A stretch of DNA of 64,000 bases. Source: Nitrosomonas sp. Is79A3. Lineage in GTDB: Bacteria > Pseudomonadota > Gammaproteobacteria > Burkholderiales > Nitrosomonadaceae. Numbering within the stretch: the stretch's first letter is position 1; the number at the start of each line of letters is the position of its first letter. The translations under genes and the position numbers were made by a program. The DNA lies in the NCBI RefSeq assembly GCF_000219585.1, contig NC_015731.1, positions 3,472,001 to 3,536,000 on the forward strand. The letters are read 5' to 3'. The notes under the pieces are model-generated. The model did no database searches. It was not told the DNA's origin and saw only the letters and a list, made by a program, of their open reading frames with translations. This document shows, in pieces, positions 34,676-43,231 of the stretch.

Positions 34676-35709
34676 TGGAACAAGATACTTTTCCCACTAT
34701 TCAGGCACCACGAGTCGATGATCGTCCGGTATGGGACGTAGTCTTCGCGGTTTATGGCTATCCAGCGTTACTGCTGGCGCATCGGTTGGAAGTTTTTTCT
34801 TTGCTGGCGGATGGCCCGCGCACACTGGCCGATATCTGCAGCGCGTTAAATATTAAGCAACGCCCAGCGGAGGCTATCCTGACCGTAGCGACCGCTTTGG
34901 ATTTCTTGTCATTGCAAGAAGAGCGTTATTCTCTGACTGCCGTCTCAGAAGAATATTTGCTGAAGAGCAGCCCTAATTATTTCGGTTTTTTTTGGGATCT
35001 GATGATCGACAATTATCAGGTATCTTCCTTTGCCAGCCTGGAGAAAGCAATTCTGACAGATTCCCCGCAGGCTTACGGCGGCGGTGATATTTTCAAGACG
35101 CATGAAGAGCAAATCGAATTGTTGCACCGCTTCACTTGTGGCATGCATAGTATGAGCATGGCTTCAGCGCTGGTGTGGCCGAAGGTAATAGACTTTTCCC
35201 AGTACCGGACGATGCTGGATATCGGCGGCAGCTCAGGCGCGCACTCGATTGGCGCAGCTTTACGCTTGCCCAGTCTGCAGGCGATTGTTCTGGATTTTGC
35301 TCAAGTGTGCGAAGTGGCTGAAGGGTACATTGTTGAGTATGGCTTGCAGGATCGCGTTAAAACCTATGAGGCTAATATTTGGTGCGATCATTGGCCATCG
35401 GCAGATCTCCATTTCTTTTCAAATATGTACCACGATTGGCCACCGGAAAAATGTCATTTCCTGACCGCGAAAAGCTTCCGCTACTTGGAATGTGGCGGAC
35501 GTATCGTAATTCATGAAATGCTGTGTAACGACGACAAAACAGGTCCTTTTGCACCGGCGGCATTTGGCATGATGATGATGGGGTGGACCGAAGGAAAGCA
35601 ATACTCCGGCTCGGAATTATCAGCGATGTTGCAGGAAATAGGATTTGAAGAAATTCAAATTCACAAAGCCTCAGGCTATTACAGTATCGTTACCGCCCGC
35701 AAACCCTAA
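34675..35709 (+). CDS. SAM-dependent O-methyltransferase, acetylserotonin type
   Basis: 344 residues. The N-terminal dimerisation/winged-helix domain (YPALLLAHRLEVFSLLADGP, LADICSALNIKQRPAEAILT) precedes the Rossmann methyltransferase domain: SAM-binding TMLDIGGSSGAHSIGAAL, IVLDFAQVCEVAE, and the base-like HDWPPEKCHFLT region. These features match plant and bacterial O-methyltransferase family 2 (including ubiquinone- and polyketide-methylating enzymes). Translationally coupled to the SRPBCC gene. Together with the P-loop NTPase, hydrolase and ABC exporter this suggests synthesis or modification of a small secreted compound, which is inference. The gene ends convergent with the DUF3482 GTPase. 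Confidence 0.85.
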   Translation: MEQDTFPTIQAPRVDDRPVWDVVFAVYGYPALLLAHRLEVFSLLADGPRTLADICSALNIKQRPAEAILTVATALDFLSLQEERYSLTAVSEEYLLKSSPNYFGFFWDLMIDNYQVSSFASLEKAILTDSPQAYGGGDIFKTHEEQIELLHRFTCGMHSMSMASALVWPKVIDFSQYRTMLDIGGSSGAHSIGAALRLPSLQAIVLDFAQVCEVAEGYIVEYGLQDRVKTYEANIWCDHWPSADLHFFSNMYHDWPPEKCHFLTAKSFRYLECGGRIVIHEMLCNDDKTGPFAPAAFGMMMMGWTEGKQYSGSELSAMLQEIGFEEIQIHKASGYYSIVTARKP

Positions 35710-35776
35710 CTTTTGCTTATACTTGCAGGCATTTTTTGAGCCGATCAGGCTGGGCGGACTAGACGGGAGCAAGCAA

Positions 35777-37189
35777 TTAGTTTGCGCCCTCATCCAGCAA
35801 CGCTTCTACCAGCTTCGCTTCTATTTCCTGGTATTGCGGATTGTTGTTACGAACGGCGGAAGGCTCTTGCCAAGAGGGATTCTGGCGTAAAGCGCTGGTC
35901 AGTTTGCTCCAGTTATCGGGTAATTTTTCACTCTCGGCTTTGTCCACATGCAAGGTATCCTGCGCGGCATGACCGCGGTGCATTAATTTATTCAGCAGGT
36001 GTTTTTGGCGTAGATACAATACTTGCAGCGTGGTTTCGTCGGCGCATTGCCACTGTGTACCTTTTACGGTTGCTTTAATTTCATCGCCATAGCGCTTGAA
36101 GGTCGACCAACCAGCACCGGCAATGGCACCCAATGCAGTGGCAGCGCCCAGGCTCATGCCACCAACCATCAAATCAATACCCGCTCCGGCTGCCGCGCCC
36201 TTGGCTGCGGCGCTGCCGACATCAAGTCCGTACGCTTTGAGTATGCCGGGGGCGAAGATGTCCAATTGCCAGTGGCCGTTGCTGACCGGAATTTTCTGGA
36301 TCGCGACATCTTTTTCCGAAAAATTAAAAATGGATAACAAGTCGTGCAGACAATGCTGCTCGGCTTTGCGGACAAATTCATGCAGCCGGTCTTCAAGTAG
36401 TGAATGCGCGATCAGATTATTTTGGGTCGATTTGCTCTCGCGATAACAGGCCACATTCACAATCAGCGCAGCAACCCGTTTGGCGCCGGATAAGCAAAGC
36501 TGGTTCCATAATTTGGCACGGTAATCAATCAGCTTCTGCAGCCGGTCGTAATGGGACTCCACCAAAGTCTGCATTTTCTGATACAGACGCTTTTCCGCTT
36601 CAAAAGTAAACGCAACGGTATCGAATTCCAGCGTGGCATGCATGTGGAAAGCTGCCAGATGCTCGCGCCATTTCGCCAATTCCCGGTCATGCCCGGCGAT
36701 AAAGTTAAACACCGGGATAATCGGTTTGGCCGATTGTGTGAGTATGTCCAGTTCCAGGCGGTACTTTTCCAGGAAAGGCTCGCGCACATCGATGATATAG
36801 AGAAGAATATCGCTGCGCAGCACTTGCCGGATAACCTTCGCTTCCTGCTCGAGTGGATCATTGACGGCAACATTCGTCACGAAATGCTCCAGTATCTGCA
36901 CCGGTGGTAGCGATTTCGATTTTGCAGCCAGCTTTTTGATATGTGCGGATAGCGCCCGTGAGTCTTCCAAACCGGGTGTGTCGTATAAATTCAGAATCGC
37001 TTCGTTGTCAGCGGATATCGTCGCTTGCTCGACATGCCGCGTAGTGCCTGCACCGTCTTCAATAACGCCAAATTCAGTGCTGCGCAGCATGGTGCGGATC
37101 AATGATGTTTTGCCCGTATTGGTATGCCCGACGACGGCAATATTCAGCAAAGCATCGGTATGCGGGCGATGGGGATTCTTTACGATCAT
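35777..37189 (-). CDS. GTPase with DUF3482 domain
   Basis: 470 residues. N-terminal TRAFAC-type GTPase: G1 GHTNTGKTSL, a G3 region LYDTPGLEDS and a G4-like IPVFNFIAG. The C-terminal DUF3482 region includes a glycine/alanine-rich hydrophobic stretch (KGAAAGAGIDLMVGGMSLGA). It is the partner of the upstream DUF2868 membrane protein, with the two stop/start codons three bases apart. The pair is widely conserved in beta- and gammaproteobacteria, where role is unknown; envelope or membrane homeostasis is the usual guess. The protein probably binds the membrane through its hydrophobic stretch. Confidence 0.85.
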   Translation of the reverse strand: MIVKNPHRPHTDALLNIAVVGHTNTGKTSLIRTMLRSTEFGVIEDGAGTTRHVEQATISADNEAILNLYDTPGLEDSRALSAHIKKLAAKSKSLPPVQILEHFVTNVAVNDPLEQEAKVIRQVLRSDILLYIIDVREPFLEKYRLELDILTQSAKPIIPVFNFIAGHDRELAKWREHLAAFHMHATLEFDTVAFTFEAEKRLYQKMQTLVESHYDRLQKLIDYRAKLWNQLCLSGAKRVAALIVNVACYRESKSTQNNLIAHSLLEDRLHEFVRKAEQHCLHDLLSIFNFSEKDVAIQKIPVSNGHWQLDIFAPGILKAYGLDVGSAAAKGAAAGAGIDLMVGGMSLGAATALGAIAGAGWSTFKRYGDEIKATVKGTQWQCADETTLQVLYLRQKHLLNKLMHRGHAAQDTLHVDKAESEKLPDNWSKLTSALRQNPSWQEPSAVRNNNPQYQEIEAKLVEALLDEGAN

Positions 37190-37192
37190 AAT

Positions 37193-38587
37193 TTATTGGG
37201 TAATCACATGTTCTGCGGGAATGCCGCAGGCTTCCGCCAGGCGGAACCAGGCAAATTCGCGCGCATTGGTAACCGGAGCCGACGGCTTGCTCAAGAGGAT
37301 TAACCAGGGTTTTCCGTTGCTGCTGTCGACCAATTCCTTGATCAGGCGTTGCACGCCGCGATCGGGCAAGCGATGCGCAGCTACACCCAGCAATAACGGG
37401 CCATTGAGATTTTTTATCAACGCAATGGCTTCGTCATGAGAATCTTGATCAATGATATTCAACCGGCAAGTTACTGATTCCGGCCAGTTTGTTGCTTGAT
37501 CCAATTCAATACCAAACGCCTGCGCATTCGATGGAATGGCGACATTCGCTGGCGGCAGTGTAACTTCGGCGGGTTTGACGCCAGCCAGCGGATCGGCATC
37601 AATAACCTCGGCTTTCACTTCACGCGCCATCAAGCGCTGACGCAGCTCTATATAGTAGGGCAAATAAAGATCCAGCTTGAACCGGTGCTCACTCCATTTT
37701 TGCATGACGAGCGAGAGGCCGAGCACCAAAAGGCGCGGGAATATGCCATAGACCAGTAACGCACCGATTAGAAAAGTAGCCCAAGCCATTCGTGTTTCCG
37801 CATCCTGCTTGCTGACGCCTATCCGGCTGGCAACAGTTTGCGGGTCATCCGGTATTTTTAATCCCATCGCCTCCAGCGGCGTGCCTAGAATTTGCGTGAG
37901 TCGTGGCAGCGTGCTGTCCGGCAGCAACGTGGTGCCCCAGATGAAATTATATTGTTTGGCCAGCATGAGTAATATCAGTAACACCATGCCGGCGATCAAG
38001 TAGGTTAACCAGAATTTGTGCGTGAGTACGCTGATACGCCACTTGCCGACATCGCCGGTTAAGCAACTCTCCCACCAGGCGTGCGATGCCAGTGAGGCAA
38101 TCGTGGGATCTTTCTTGTGCCGGTAAGGCAGCCAACTGGCCAATTGCGCGACAATGCCGCTGCTTAAACTTTGCAGATTCAGCGTAATGCCCGAAATCCA
38201 TAGCAACAGGGAAATCAAGTTAAATCCCAGCAATACCGCGAGCAACCAGTAAATATTCAGCGTCGAATAATCCCCCACCGCCTGGCTTGCCGCCAACCCG
38301 CCCAGAATGACGGCAACTCCCAGACAAATCCGGCGCGCGCGGATAAATTGCCGGTGCGGCTGCTGCAAAGCATCGTTCAGCGTGTTTTCCTGAATCAATC
38401 GCTTGGCGCGCGTGTTCAATCGCTGGATAAAATCCGCATAATTGAAATCACCATTGGCAGACCTCGGCAACTCCTGAATACTGGCGTACGACAAATCCTC
38501 CGCTTTAGCAGACTCTATCTTGCGTACCTGTTCGATACGCACCAGATCATCAAATGTATGTTTTTTTACTGGCATGGGTTTGCCCAT
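37193..38587 (-). CDS. DUF2868 membrane protein
   Basis: 464 residues. A cytoplasmic N-terminus (about 1-95) leads to several membrane helices (ICLGVAVILGGLAASQAV, IYWLLAVLLGFNLISLLLWI, LTYLIAGMVLLILLMLA, ATFLIGALLVYGIFPRLLVL) and a C-terminal cytoplasmic domain (SVTCRLNIIDQDSHDE, IKNLNGPLLLGVAAH). It forms a two-gene unit with the DUF3482 GTPase. The C-terminal domain may control or be controlled by the GTPase. Start is at the ATG 38587 or the ATG four codons later. Confidence 0.82.
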   Translation of the reverse strand: MGKPMPVKKHTFDDLVRIEQVRKIESAKAEDLSYASIQELPRSANGDFNYADFIQRLNTRAKRLIQENTLNDALQQPHRQFIRARRICLGVAVILGGLAASQAVGDYSTLNIYWLLAVLLGFNLISLLLWISGITLNLQSLSSGIVAQLASWLPYRHKKDPTIASLASHAWWESCLTGDVGKWRISVLTHKFWLTYLIAGMVLLILLMLAKQYNFIWGTTLLPDSTLPRLTQILGTPLEAMGLKIPDDPQTVASRIGVSKQDAETRMAWATFLIGALLVYGIFPRLLVLGLSLVMQKWSEHRFKLDLYLPYYIELRQRLMAREVKAEVIDADPLAGVKPAEVTLPPANVAIPSNAQAFGIELDQATNWPESVTCRLNIIDQDSHDEAIALIKNLNGPLLLGVAAHRLPDRGVQRLIKELVDSSNGKPWLILLSKPSAPVTNAREFAWFRLAEACGIPAEHVITQ

Positions 38588-38743
38588 TCCGGGAGAATGA
38601 CGATTCGGGTGTTACGGTTGGTGGTGTATGTTTGTTTCACAAGTATTAAAGAAAAAATTGCCGGGATTTTCAGCAGAAAATTTGCTGCAAAACAAGCTAA
38701 AATTCATTATTAAATTATTCAAAAATTATGGCAGGAAAATTCC

Positions 38744-39445
38744 ATGAAGCCGGTTGCAATTTTTAGACATTTGCCCATCGAAGGGCCAGGCTATTTTGCC
38801 ACATTTCTCGACAACAATCATATTCCCTGGCGACTGATTAAAATAGACGCCGGTGAAAAACCGCCGACCGGCATTGCTGAATTCAGCGGCCTGGTGTTTA
38901 TGGGCGGGCCGATGAGCGTCAATGACGATTTGCCGTGGATTGAAAACTCGTTAGCTTTAATCCGGCAAGCGGTTGCAGAAGATATGCCGGTTTTGGGCCA
39001 TTGCCTCGGCGGACAACTCATGGCCAAGGCGCTCGGTGGTATCGTCAGCGCCAATCCGGTCAAAGAAATGGGCTGGGGCGAAGTCAATGTGCCGGACAAC
39101 CCGGTTGCCCGTGCATGGTTTGATGATCTGACGACTTTCAACTCATTTCATTGGCATGGCGAAGCGTTCAGCATCCCGCAAGGTGCCACCTGCATCCTGT
39201 CCAGCCCGTATTGTGAGAATCAGGCGTTTGCATTGGGAATGCACTTAGGCATGCAATGCCACGTGGAAATGACCGAACGCCTGGTCATTGACTGGTGCAG
39301 CGTCGGCGCGGAAGAACTCGCCAGCCTGAACGAGCCATCGGTGCAAGCTATCGCTGAGATTGAGAAGAATCTGCCGGAGCGTGTAGCGGAACTGAATGCA
39401 GTGGCCGAACGGTTATATCAGAAATGGATTATTAATTTGAAATAA
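38744..39445 (+). CDS. Type 1 glutamine amidotransferase
   Basis: 233 residues of the class I glutamine amidotransferase fold (GMP-synthase-like, stand-alone). Nucleophile elbow LGHCLGGQLMAKALGG (Cys about 88), the catalytic His-Glu pair in CHVEMTE (about 178-180), and FHWHGEAF in the middle. It hydrolyses glutamine and transfers or releases ammonia; which acceptor it serves is not evident. AGGAAAA precedes the ATG. Monocistronic, facing the toxin-antitoxin pair. Confidence 0.88.
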   Translation: MKPVAIFRHLPIEGPGYFATFLDNNHIPWRLIKIDAGEKPPTGIAEFSGLVFMGGPMSVNDDLPWIENSLALIRQAVAEDMPVLGHCLGGQLMAKALGGIVSANPVKEMGWGEVNVPDNPVARAWFDDLTTFNSFHWHGEAFSIPQGATCILSSPYCENQAFALGMHLGMQCHVEMTERLVIDWCSVGAEELASLNEPSVQAIAEIEKNLPERVAELNAVAERLYQKWIINLK

Positions 39446-39467
39446 GTAGACAGCTTCGCAAAATGCT

Positions 39468-39728
39468 TTATTCATAATGCGTCCACAGCCGCAATACTTT
39501 CACAATTTTTTCTTTTTCCAATACTTGATAAACAAGCCTGTGTTGGATATTGATGCGACGAGAATAAGCGCCCGACAAATCGCCAACTAATTTTTCATAA
39601 GGCGGTGGATTTTGATAAGGATCATTACGAATGACATCGAGCAACGCGAGTGCCTTTTGTTTCAGTCCGGCTGCTGCAAGTTTTCTGGCATCCATTTTTG
39701 CTTGATGCGTATAGCACAGCACCCACAT
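39468..39728 (-). CDS. YoeB family ribosome-dependent mRNA interferase toxin
   Basis: 86 residues starting at the ATG overlapping the antitoxin stop by one base (TGATG). The RelE/YoeB fold is recognisable: PPYEKLVGDLSGAYSRRINI with the catalytic Glu and Arg, and the C-terminal LWTHYE carrying the His-Tyr pair found in YoeB. It cleaves mRNA in the ribosomal A-site when freed from antitoxin. Length and motifs match intact YoeB. A longer upstream frame with TTG/GTG starts inside the antitoxin is not used. Confidence 0.93.
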   Translation of the reverse strand: MWVLCYTHQAKMDARKLAAAGLKQKALALLDVIRNDPYQNPPPYEKLVGDLSGAYSRRINIQHRLVYQVLEKEKIVKVLRLWTHYE

Positions 39729-39970
39729 CACCAATCCAGGTCTTTGCTACAAGCATCAACCTCAGTTTGCAAACCTTCCCTAATCGATTCACGCATGCCA
39801 GGCATGGAAACCAGATAAAGTGTTTCATTAATGGCATTCCAGTCTTCCTCGGAAAGCAATACCGCATTTGATCTTTTCCCTTTAATAATAATAGGCTGAT
39901 GGCTGGATACCGTTTCATCGATCAAACTATATAATTTAGCCCTGGCTTCGGTTACATTCAACGTTGTCAT
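39728..39970 (-). CDS. YefM/Phd family antitoxin
   Basis: 80 residues from the ATG at 39970, which follows GGGAGG at the right distance. The Phd/YefM DNA-binding N-terminus reads TTLNVTEARAKLYSLIDETV, with IIIKGKRSNAVLLSEEDWNA typical of the family; the C-terminal helical tail (MPGMRESIREGLQ) is the toxin-binding segment. It binds its own operator with the toxin as co-repressor. Antitoxin-first order is the normal arrangement. Confidence 0.93.
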   Translation of the reverse strand: MTTLNVTEARAKLYSLIDETVSSHQPIIIKGKRSNAVLLSEEDWNAINETLYLVSMPGMRESIREGLQTEVDACSKDLDW

Positions 39971-40082
39971 AAAAACCTCCCAATAGCGCATCATACGTTT
40001 TCACGTACGCATTGTCCATTTTGCTTCAAGGTAGAATAGCCGGCAATAATTGGCACAGGCACAAAATCAAAGGTAATAAAAT

Positions 40083-42881
40083 TCAAGCGCCGCTGCGCGG
40101 CGCTATCAGTGAACAGCACACCAGCGTTTCAGCGATCCGCAATTCGATGGGGGACGAACACAATACCCGGAAACCGATATTGAAGTTACGATTGCCCGGA
40201 TGGGTGCCGTCGCGCACCGACGCGCGCACGCCGTCCGGACTATCGAGCCAGCAACCGCCGCGCAGCACGCAGGCCTCGCTTCCTGATAATTGGCAATTTT
40301 CCTGCACGGCATGTTCGTATAAACACCATTCCCAAACATTACCAGCCATATCGTCTACCAAAACATCTTCACGGGGCGGCCTGCGGCCCAGCGGATATAA
40401 ACCTACCGCAACCGTACGACCAATACCCGACTCATCACTGTTTGCACGCTGCCCGTTCCACTCACCCCACGGGTAATTCTGCTGTGTATTCCCGAGAGCA
40501 GCCCATTGCCATTCCCACTCGGTGGGCAATCGAATCGGCAATTGCAGTTTTACTCTCAACCAGCGGCAGTAGGCTACTGCATCGTACCAGGAGACGTTGA
40601 TCGCAGGGTAATTGTCAAAAGACCACAGCTGCTGACCGGGTTTCTCTTCCCTCGGCTGGCCCTCCCACCAGGCTGGATTGCAATAACCATCCGCTGCGTC
40701 AAGAAAGGCGCGGTATTGCGCCCAGGTGACCGGGTAGCGGGCCAGGCGAAAACGTGGCACCGGGAAGAGTTTATCGGATTTAGTTCCTTCCAGGATGACT
40801 TCACCAGGCGGCATGTCTACCCACACGATATCGGGCAGACCATCCTCTCTCAGCCCGACACCACGCCGTGGATCACCCAACTGATTGAGGCGCAGGCCGA
40901 TTTCTTCGCGGCGGTGATGCGGTGTATGGTCAGTGTTCAGCTCGTCAAGCAGTGCGAGCGGCTCCGGGGTGAGAAAGTGACGCAGGAGCTCGGGCAATTG
41001 TGGTTCGAGCACCCGCCAAGTCGCGATGCCTGAATCAGAAAAATACTTATCGTGAGCAGGCAATGCAAGCTGGTTCAGCTTGCGCAACGCTTCAATGGCG
41101 GGCTTTTGCCGTTCCCAGCCCCACTTCAGGACAGACCGCTGCTGATCATTGCTCCTGTCCCAATCCCGCGCTGCCTGCTCGGCCTGATGGCGCAGCGCCA
41201 GATCCGCCGCATAGCGAGCGTACCAGTCCTTGAAACGTTTCCAATGGCTAAACACGGCCTCATGTCCCACTTCATACACCGCCGGCTGTTCGTTACTGCT
41301 GACTAAGATGCGCTTATCGACGAGTTCCTTAGCCAGGATCAAAGCAGCTTCAGGCAGATCACCCTTGGCTGCACGGCGGCGCACCACCGCCAACGCACCA
41401 CCCGCTGCATTATCGCGCTGTTCTACGCTGGCGATGGCCAGAAACAAAGGTGAAATGGATTTCTCATCAAATACTTCCGGATCCTGATTAAGCTTTTCTT
41501 TAGCCTTCACAACTGCCTTCGCAACTGCTTGCTCAGCCAGGCCGTCAATGGCGCCAGCAACACCGCCTATGGCCTCGTAAGCTGCCTCGGTCAGCGTATC
41601 GCCATCCCGCTTGTCATACAACAAGGACAAAGCAAACTCAGCTAACGCCAATGCACCCGGCCCTGATCCAGTGTCGTCCAGAATGCGCTGCACCAAGTGC
41701 GGGGAAATAGTCAGTCCCGCCGCCTGGGCTGGGCCGGTGATCATTCTTTCCAACGCTGCCTGTCCCGGGACGGCAACCGGAAAATGCCCCGAGCGCAGTA
41801 ACGCGATGCAGGTTTCCTCCTGTGGCCATTGGTCGTAAAAGTCAGAGCGCATTGCGACCACCACGCGCACCAACGGACACTCCACCGCAGCAGTCAGCAG
41901 CTTAAAGAAATTACTGCGAGCAGCTTCTTCCACTTTACTGGCAAATACTTCCTCAAATTGATCGACGAACAGCAAAAGCTGGGCGGCTGCGCCATCCAGC
42001 CCCAGAGCATCTCTCGCCACAGTGGCAATATCGACCGGATTCATCTGCAGCCGCTGCGTCAGATCCGGCGCGCACCAGTTTTGGTCTGGAAATAATTCGC
42101 TCAGAGCATCCGCCAAGGGCAGAAACGGATCATTGCCCAATTTACCCGGGGAAAAGCTGACTGGAACCCAGCGAACATTTCCTGTTATCGCGTTCTCCTT
42201 AAGAGCTGGAATTAATCCTGCGTACACCAGTGAAGATTTGCCCGAGCCCGATGGCCCGATCACGGCAAGAAAGCGCTCACTGCGAACAATGAGACGTTCA
42301 GTCAACGCTTCGATTTCCGCATCCCGGCCGAAGAATCGATCTGACTCGGTGGTCCGAAAGGCACGCAAGCCTGGGTATGGGCGGCCCTCGATGCATTTTG
42401 ATAGGGGCTTGTCATGCCGAAGTGAAAGATTATGATAAGCTTTCAAGACTTGAAACTTTAGATCTGCCGGGGTCTTGAAGGGTACTCCACGAGAAGCATC
42501 ATCGGCTCCGCTATTGATTTTTTGCCTAAACGATTCGATCAGTTCTGGATCCCGCTCTCTGGTGCCTGCATCGCTGAAAGGCAATGTGATCGCAGAATCA
42601 TCCTTGACGAAGATCAAGGTCGGCAGTTTATGTTCACGTGCTTTCTGGTACTCAAGCTCCGTAATGGAAAATGGCTGACCGGGAGGAATGAACCCATAAC
42701 GGCGACCAACAATGCCGATGAATCGATCGCACCCAGCCACATCAGCAAGGCAACTGTCCCGCACACTGCGCTCGTCGGCGCTATAGCTTTCGACAACCGT
42801 GCACTCGCCGCCAAGGGCCTCTTTGACCGCCTGCCGCTCAGGCCCCAGGTCGTTCAACGTGGAAGAAAGATAGACTCTCAT
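40083..42881 (-). CDS. DUF4062-nSTAND ATPase-FGE-sulfatase domain protein
   Basis: About 932 residues from the ATG at 42881. The N-terminal DUF4062 domain (MRVYLSSTLNDLGPERQAV, residues about 1-130) is also known from NWD1 and TEP1-like proteins. An nSTAND1 ATPase follows: YPGLRAFRTTESDRFFGRDA, Walker A VIGPSGSGKSSLV, Walker B LLLFVDQFEEVFAS, then a helical extension with YEAIGGVAGAIDGLAEQAV. Residues about 690-925 are an FGE-sulfatase (formylglycine-generating-enzyme-like) domain: RFRLARYPVTWAQYRAFLDA, LPTEWEWQWAALG, DDMAGNVWEWCLYE, CVLRGGCWLDSPD. Such triads occur in predicted bacterial conflict (STAND) systems, where the C-terminus senses a target and the N-terminus triggers. No other defence genes are certain nearby. 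Confidence 0.85.
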   Translation of the reverse strand: MRVYLSSTLNDLGPERQAVKEALGGECTVVESYSADERSVRDSCLADVAGCDRFIGIVGRRYGFIPPGQPFSITELEYQKAREHKLPTLIFVKDDSAITLPFSDAGTRERDPELIESFRQKINSGADDASRGVPFKTPADLKFQVLKAYHNLSLRHDKPLSKCIEGRPYPGLRAFRTTESDRFFGRDAEIEALTERLIVRSERFLAVIGPSGSGKSSLVYAGLIPALKENAITGNVRWVPVSFSPGKLGNDPFLPLADALSELFPDQNWCAPDLTQRLQMNPVDIATVARDALGLDGAAAQLLLFVDQFEEVFASKVEEAARSNFFKLLTAAVECPLVRVVVAMRSDFYDQWPQEETCIALLRSGHFPVAVPGQAALERMITGPAQAAGLTISPHLVQRILDDTGSGPGALALAEFALSLLYDKRDGDTLTEAAYEAIGGVAGAIDGLAEQAVAKAVVKAKEKLNQDPEVFDEKSISPLFLAIASVEQRDNAAGGALAVVRRRAAKGDLPEAALILAKELVDKRILVSSNEQPAVYEVGHEAVFSHWKRFKDWYARYAADLALRHQAEQAARDWDRSNDQQRSVLKWGWERQKPAIEALRKLNQLALPAHDKYFSDSGIATWRVLEPQLPELLRHFLTPEPLALLDELNTDHTPHHRREEIGLRLNQLGDPRRGVGLREDGLPDIVWVDMPPGEVILEGTKSDKLFPVPRFRLARYPVTWAQYRAFLDAADGYCNPAWWEGQPREEKPGQQLWSFDNYPAINVSWYDAVAYCRWLRVKLQLPIRLPTEWEWQWAALGNTQQNYPWGEWNGQRANSDESGIGRTVAVGLYPLGRRPPREDVLVDDMAGNVWEWCLYEHAVQENCQLSGSEACVLRGGCWLDSPDGVRASVRDGTHPGNRNFNIGFRVLCSSPIELRIAETLVCCSLIAPRSGA

Positions 42882-43231
42882 GATCAATCAGAAAAGAAAG
42901 AGGTAATCGGGTCATAGGCGAAAGTCGCCTGAAAATTTCTCAAAATAGATGGGGGTGAAATAATCACTGAGATGATAAGACTTGAGAAAATTATAAAAAC
43001 AAACGCACTCTTGTTGGGATAGCGGATTCAAATTAGGTTTCTATGCAAAAACTATACTCTATGCGGGTCTCGATGTCGATGATACGTAGCGCCATGGTTC
43101 AGCATTGAAAAAAGCGGCCGGCAGCCAATAAACAACCCCGTGGCAAAACTACAGTGAATCGCAAATCCATTTCAAATATCGACCGACGAAAAAACCACCG
43201 CTTGATCGTTAAAGTTCACTTAGTCAAGTAA
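42882..43231. other. Gene-free stretch upstream of the STAND gene
   Basis: About 350 bases between two minus-strand genes. It must carry the STAND gene promoter. The only structure is a small perfect hairpin, AGGCGA at 42916-42921 and TCGCCT at 42925-42930 with a 3-base loop, 35 bases upstream of the start. It may be a leader element. No reading frame in this stretch is convincing. Confidence 0.4.

Noticed and set aside
40083..40350. Possible diversity-generating retroelement variable region at the end of the FGE domain.
   Set aside because: The tail (CVLRGGCWLDSPDGVRASV, GNRNFNIGFRVL) resembles FGE-type variable regions, but there is no reverse transcriptase or template repeat in the window, and ordinary FGE proteins end the same way.
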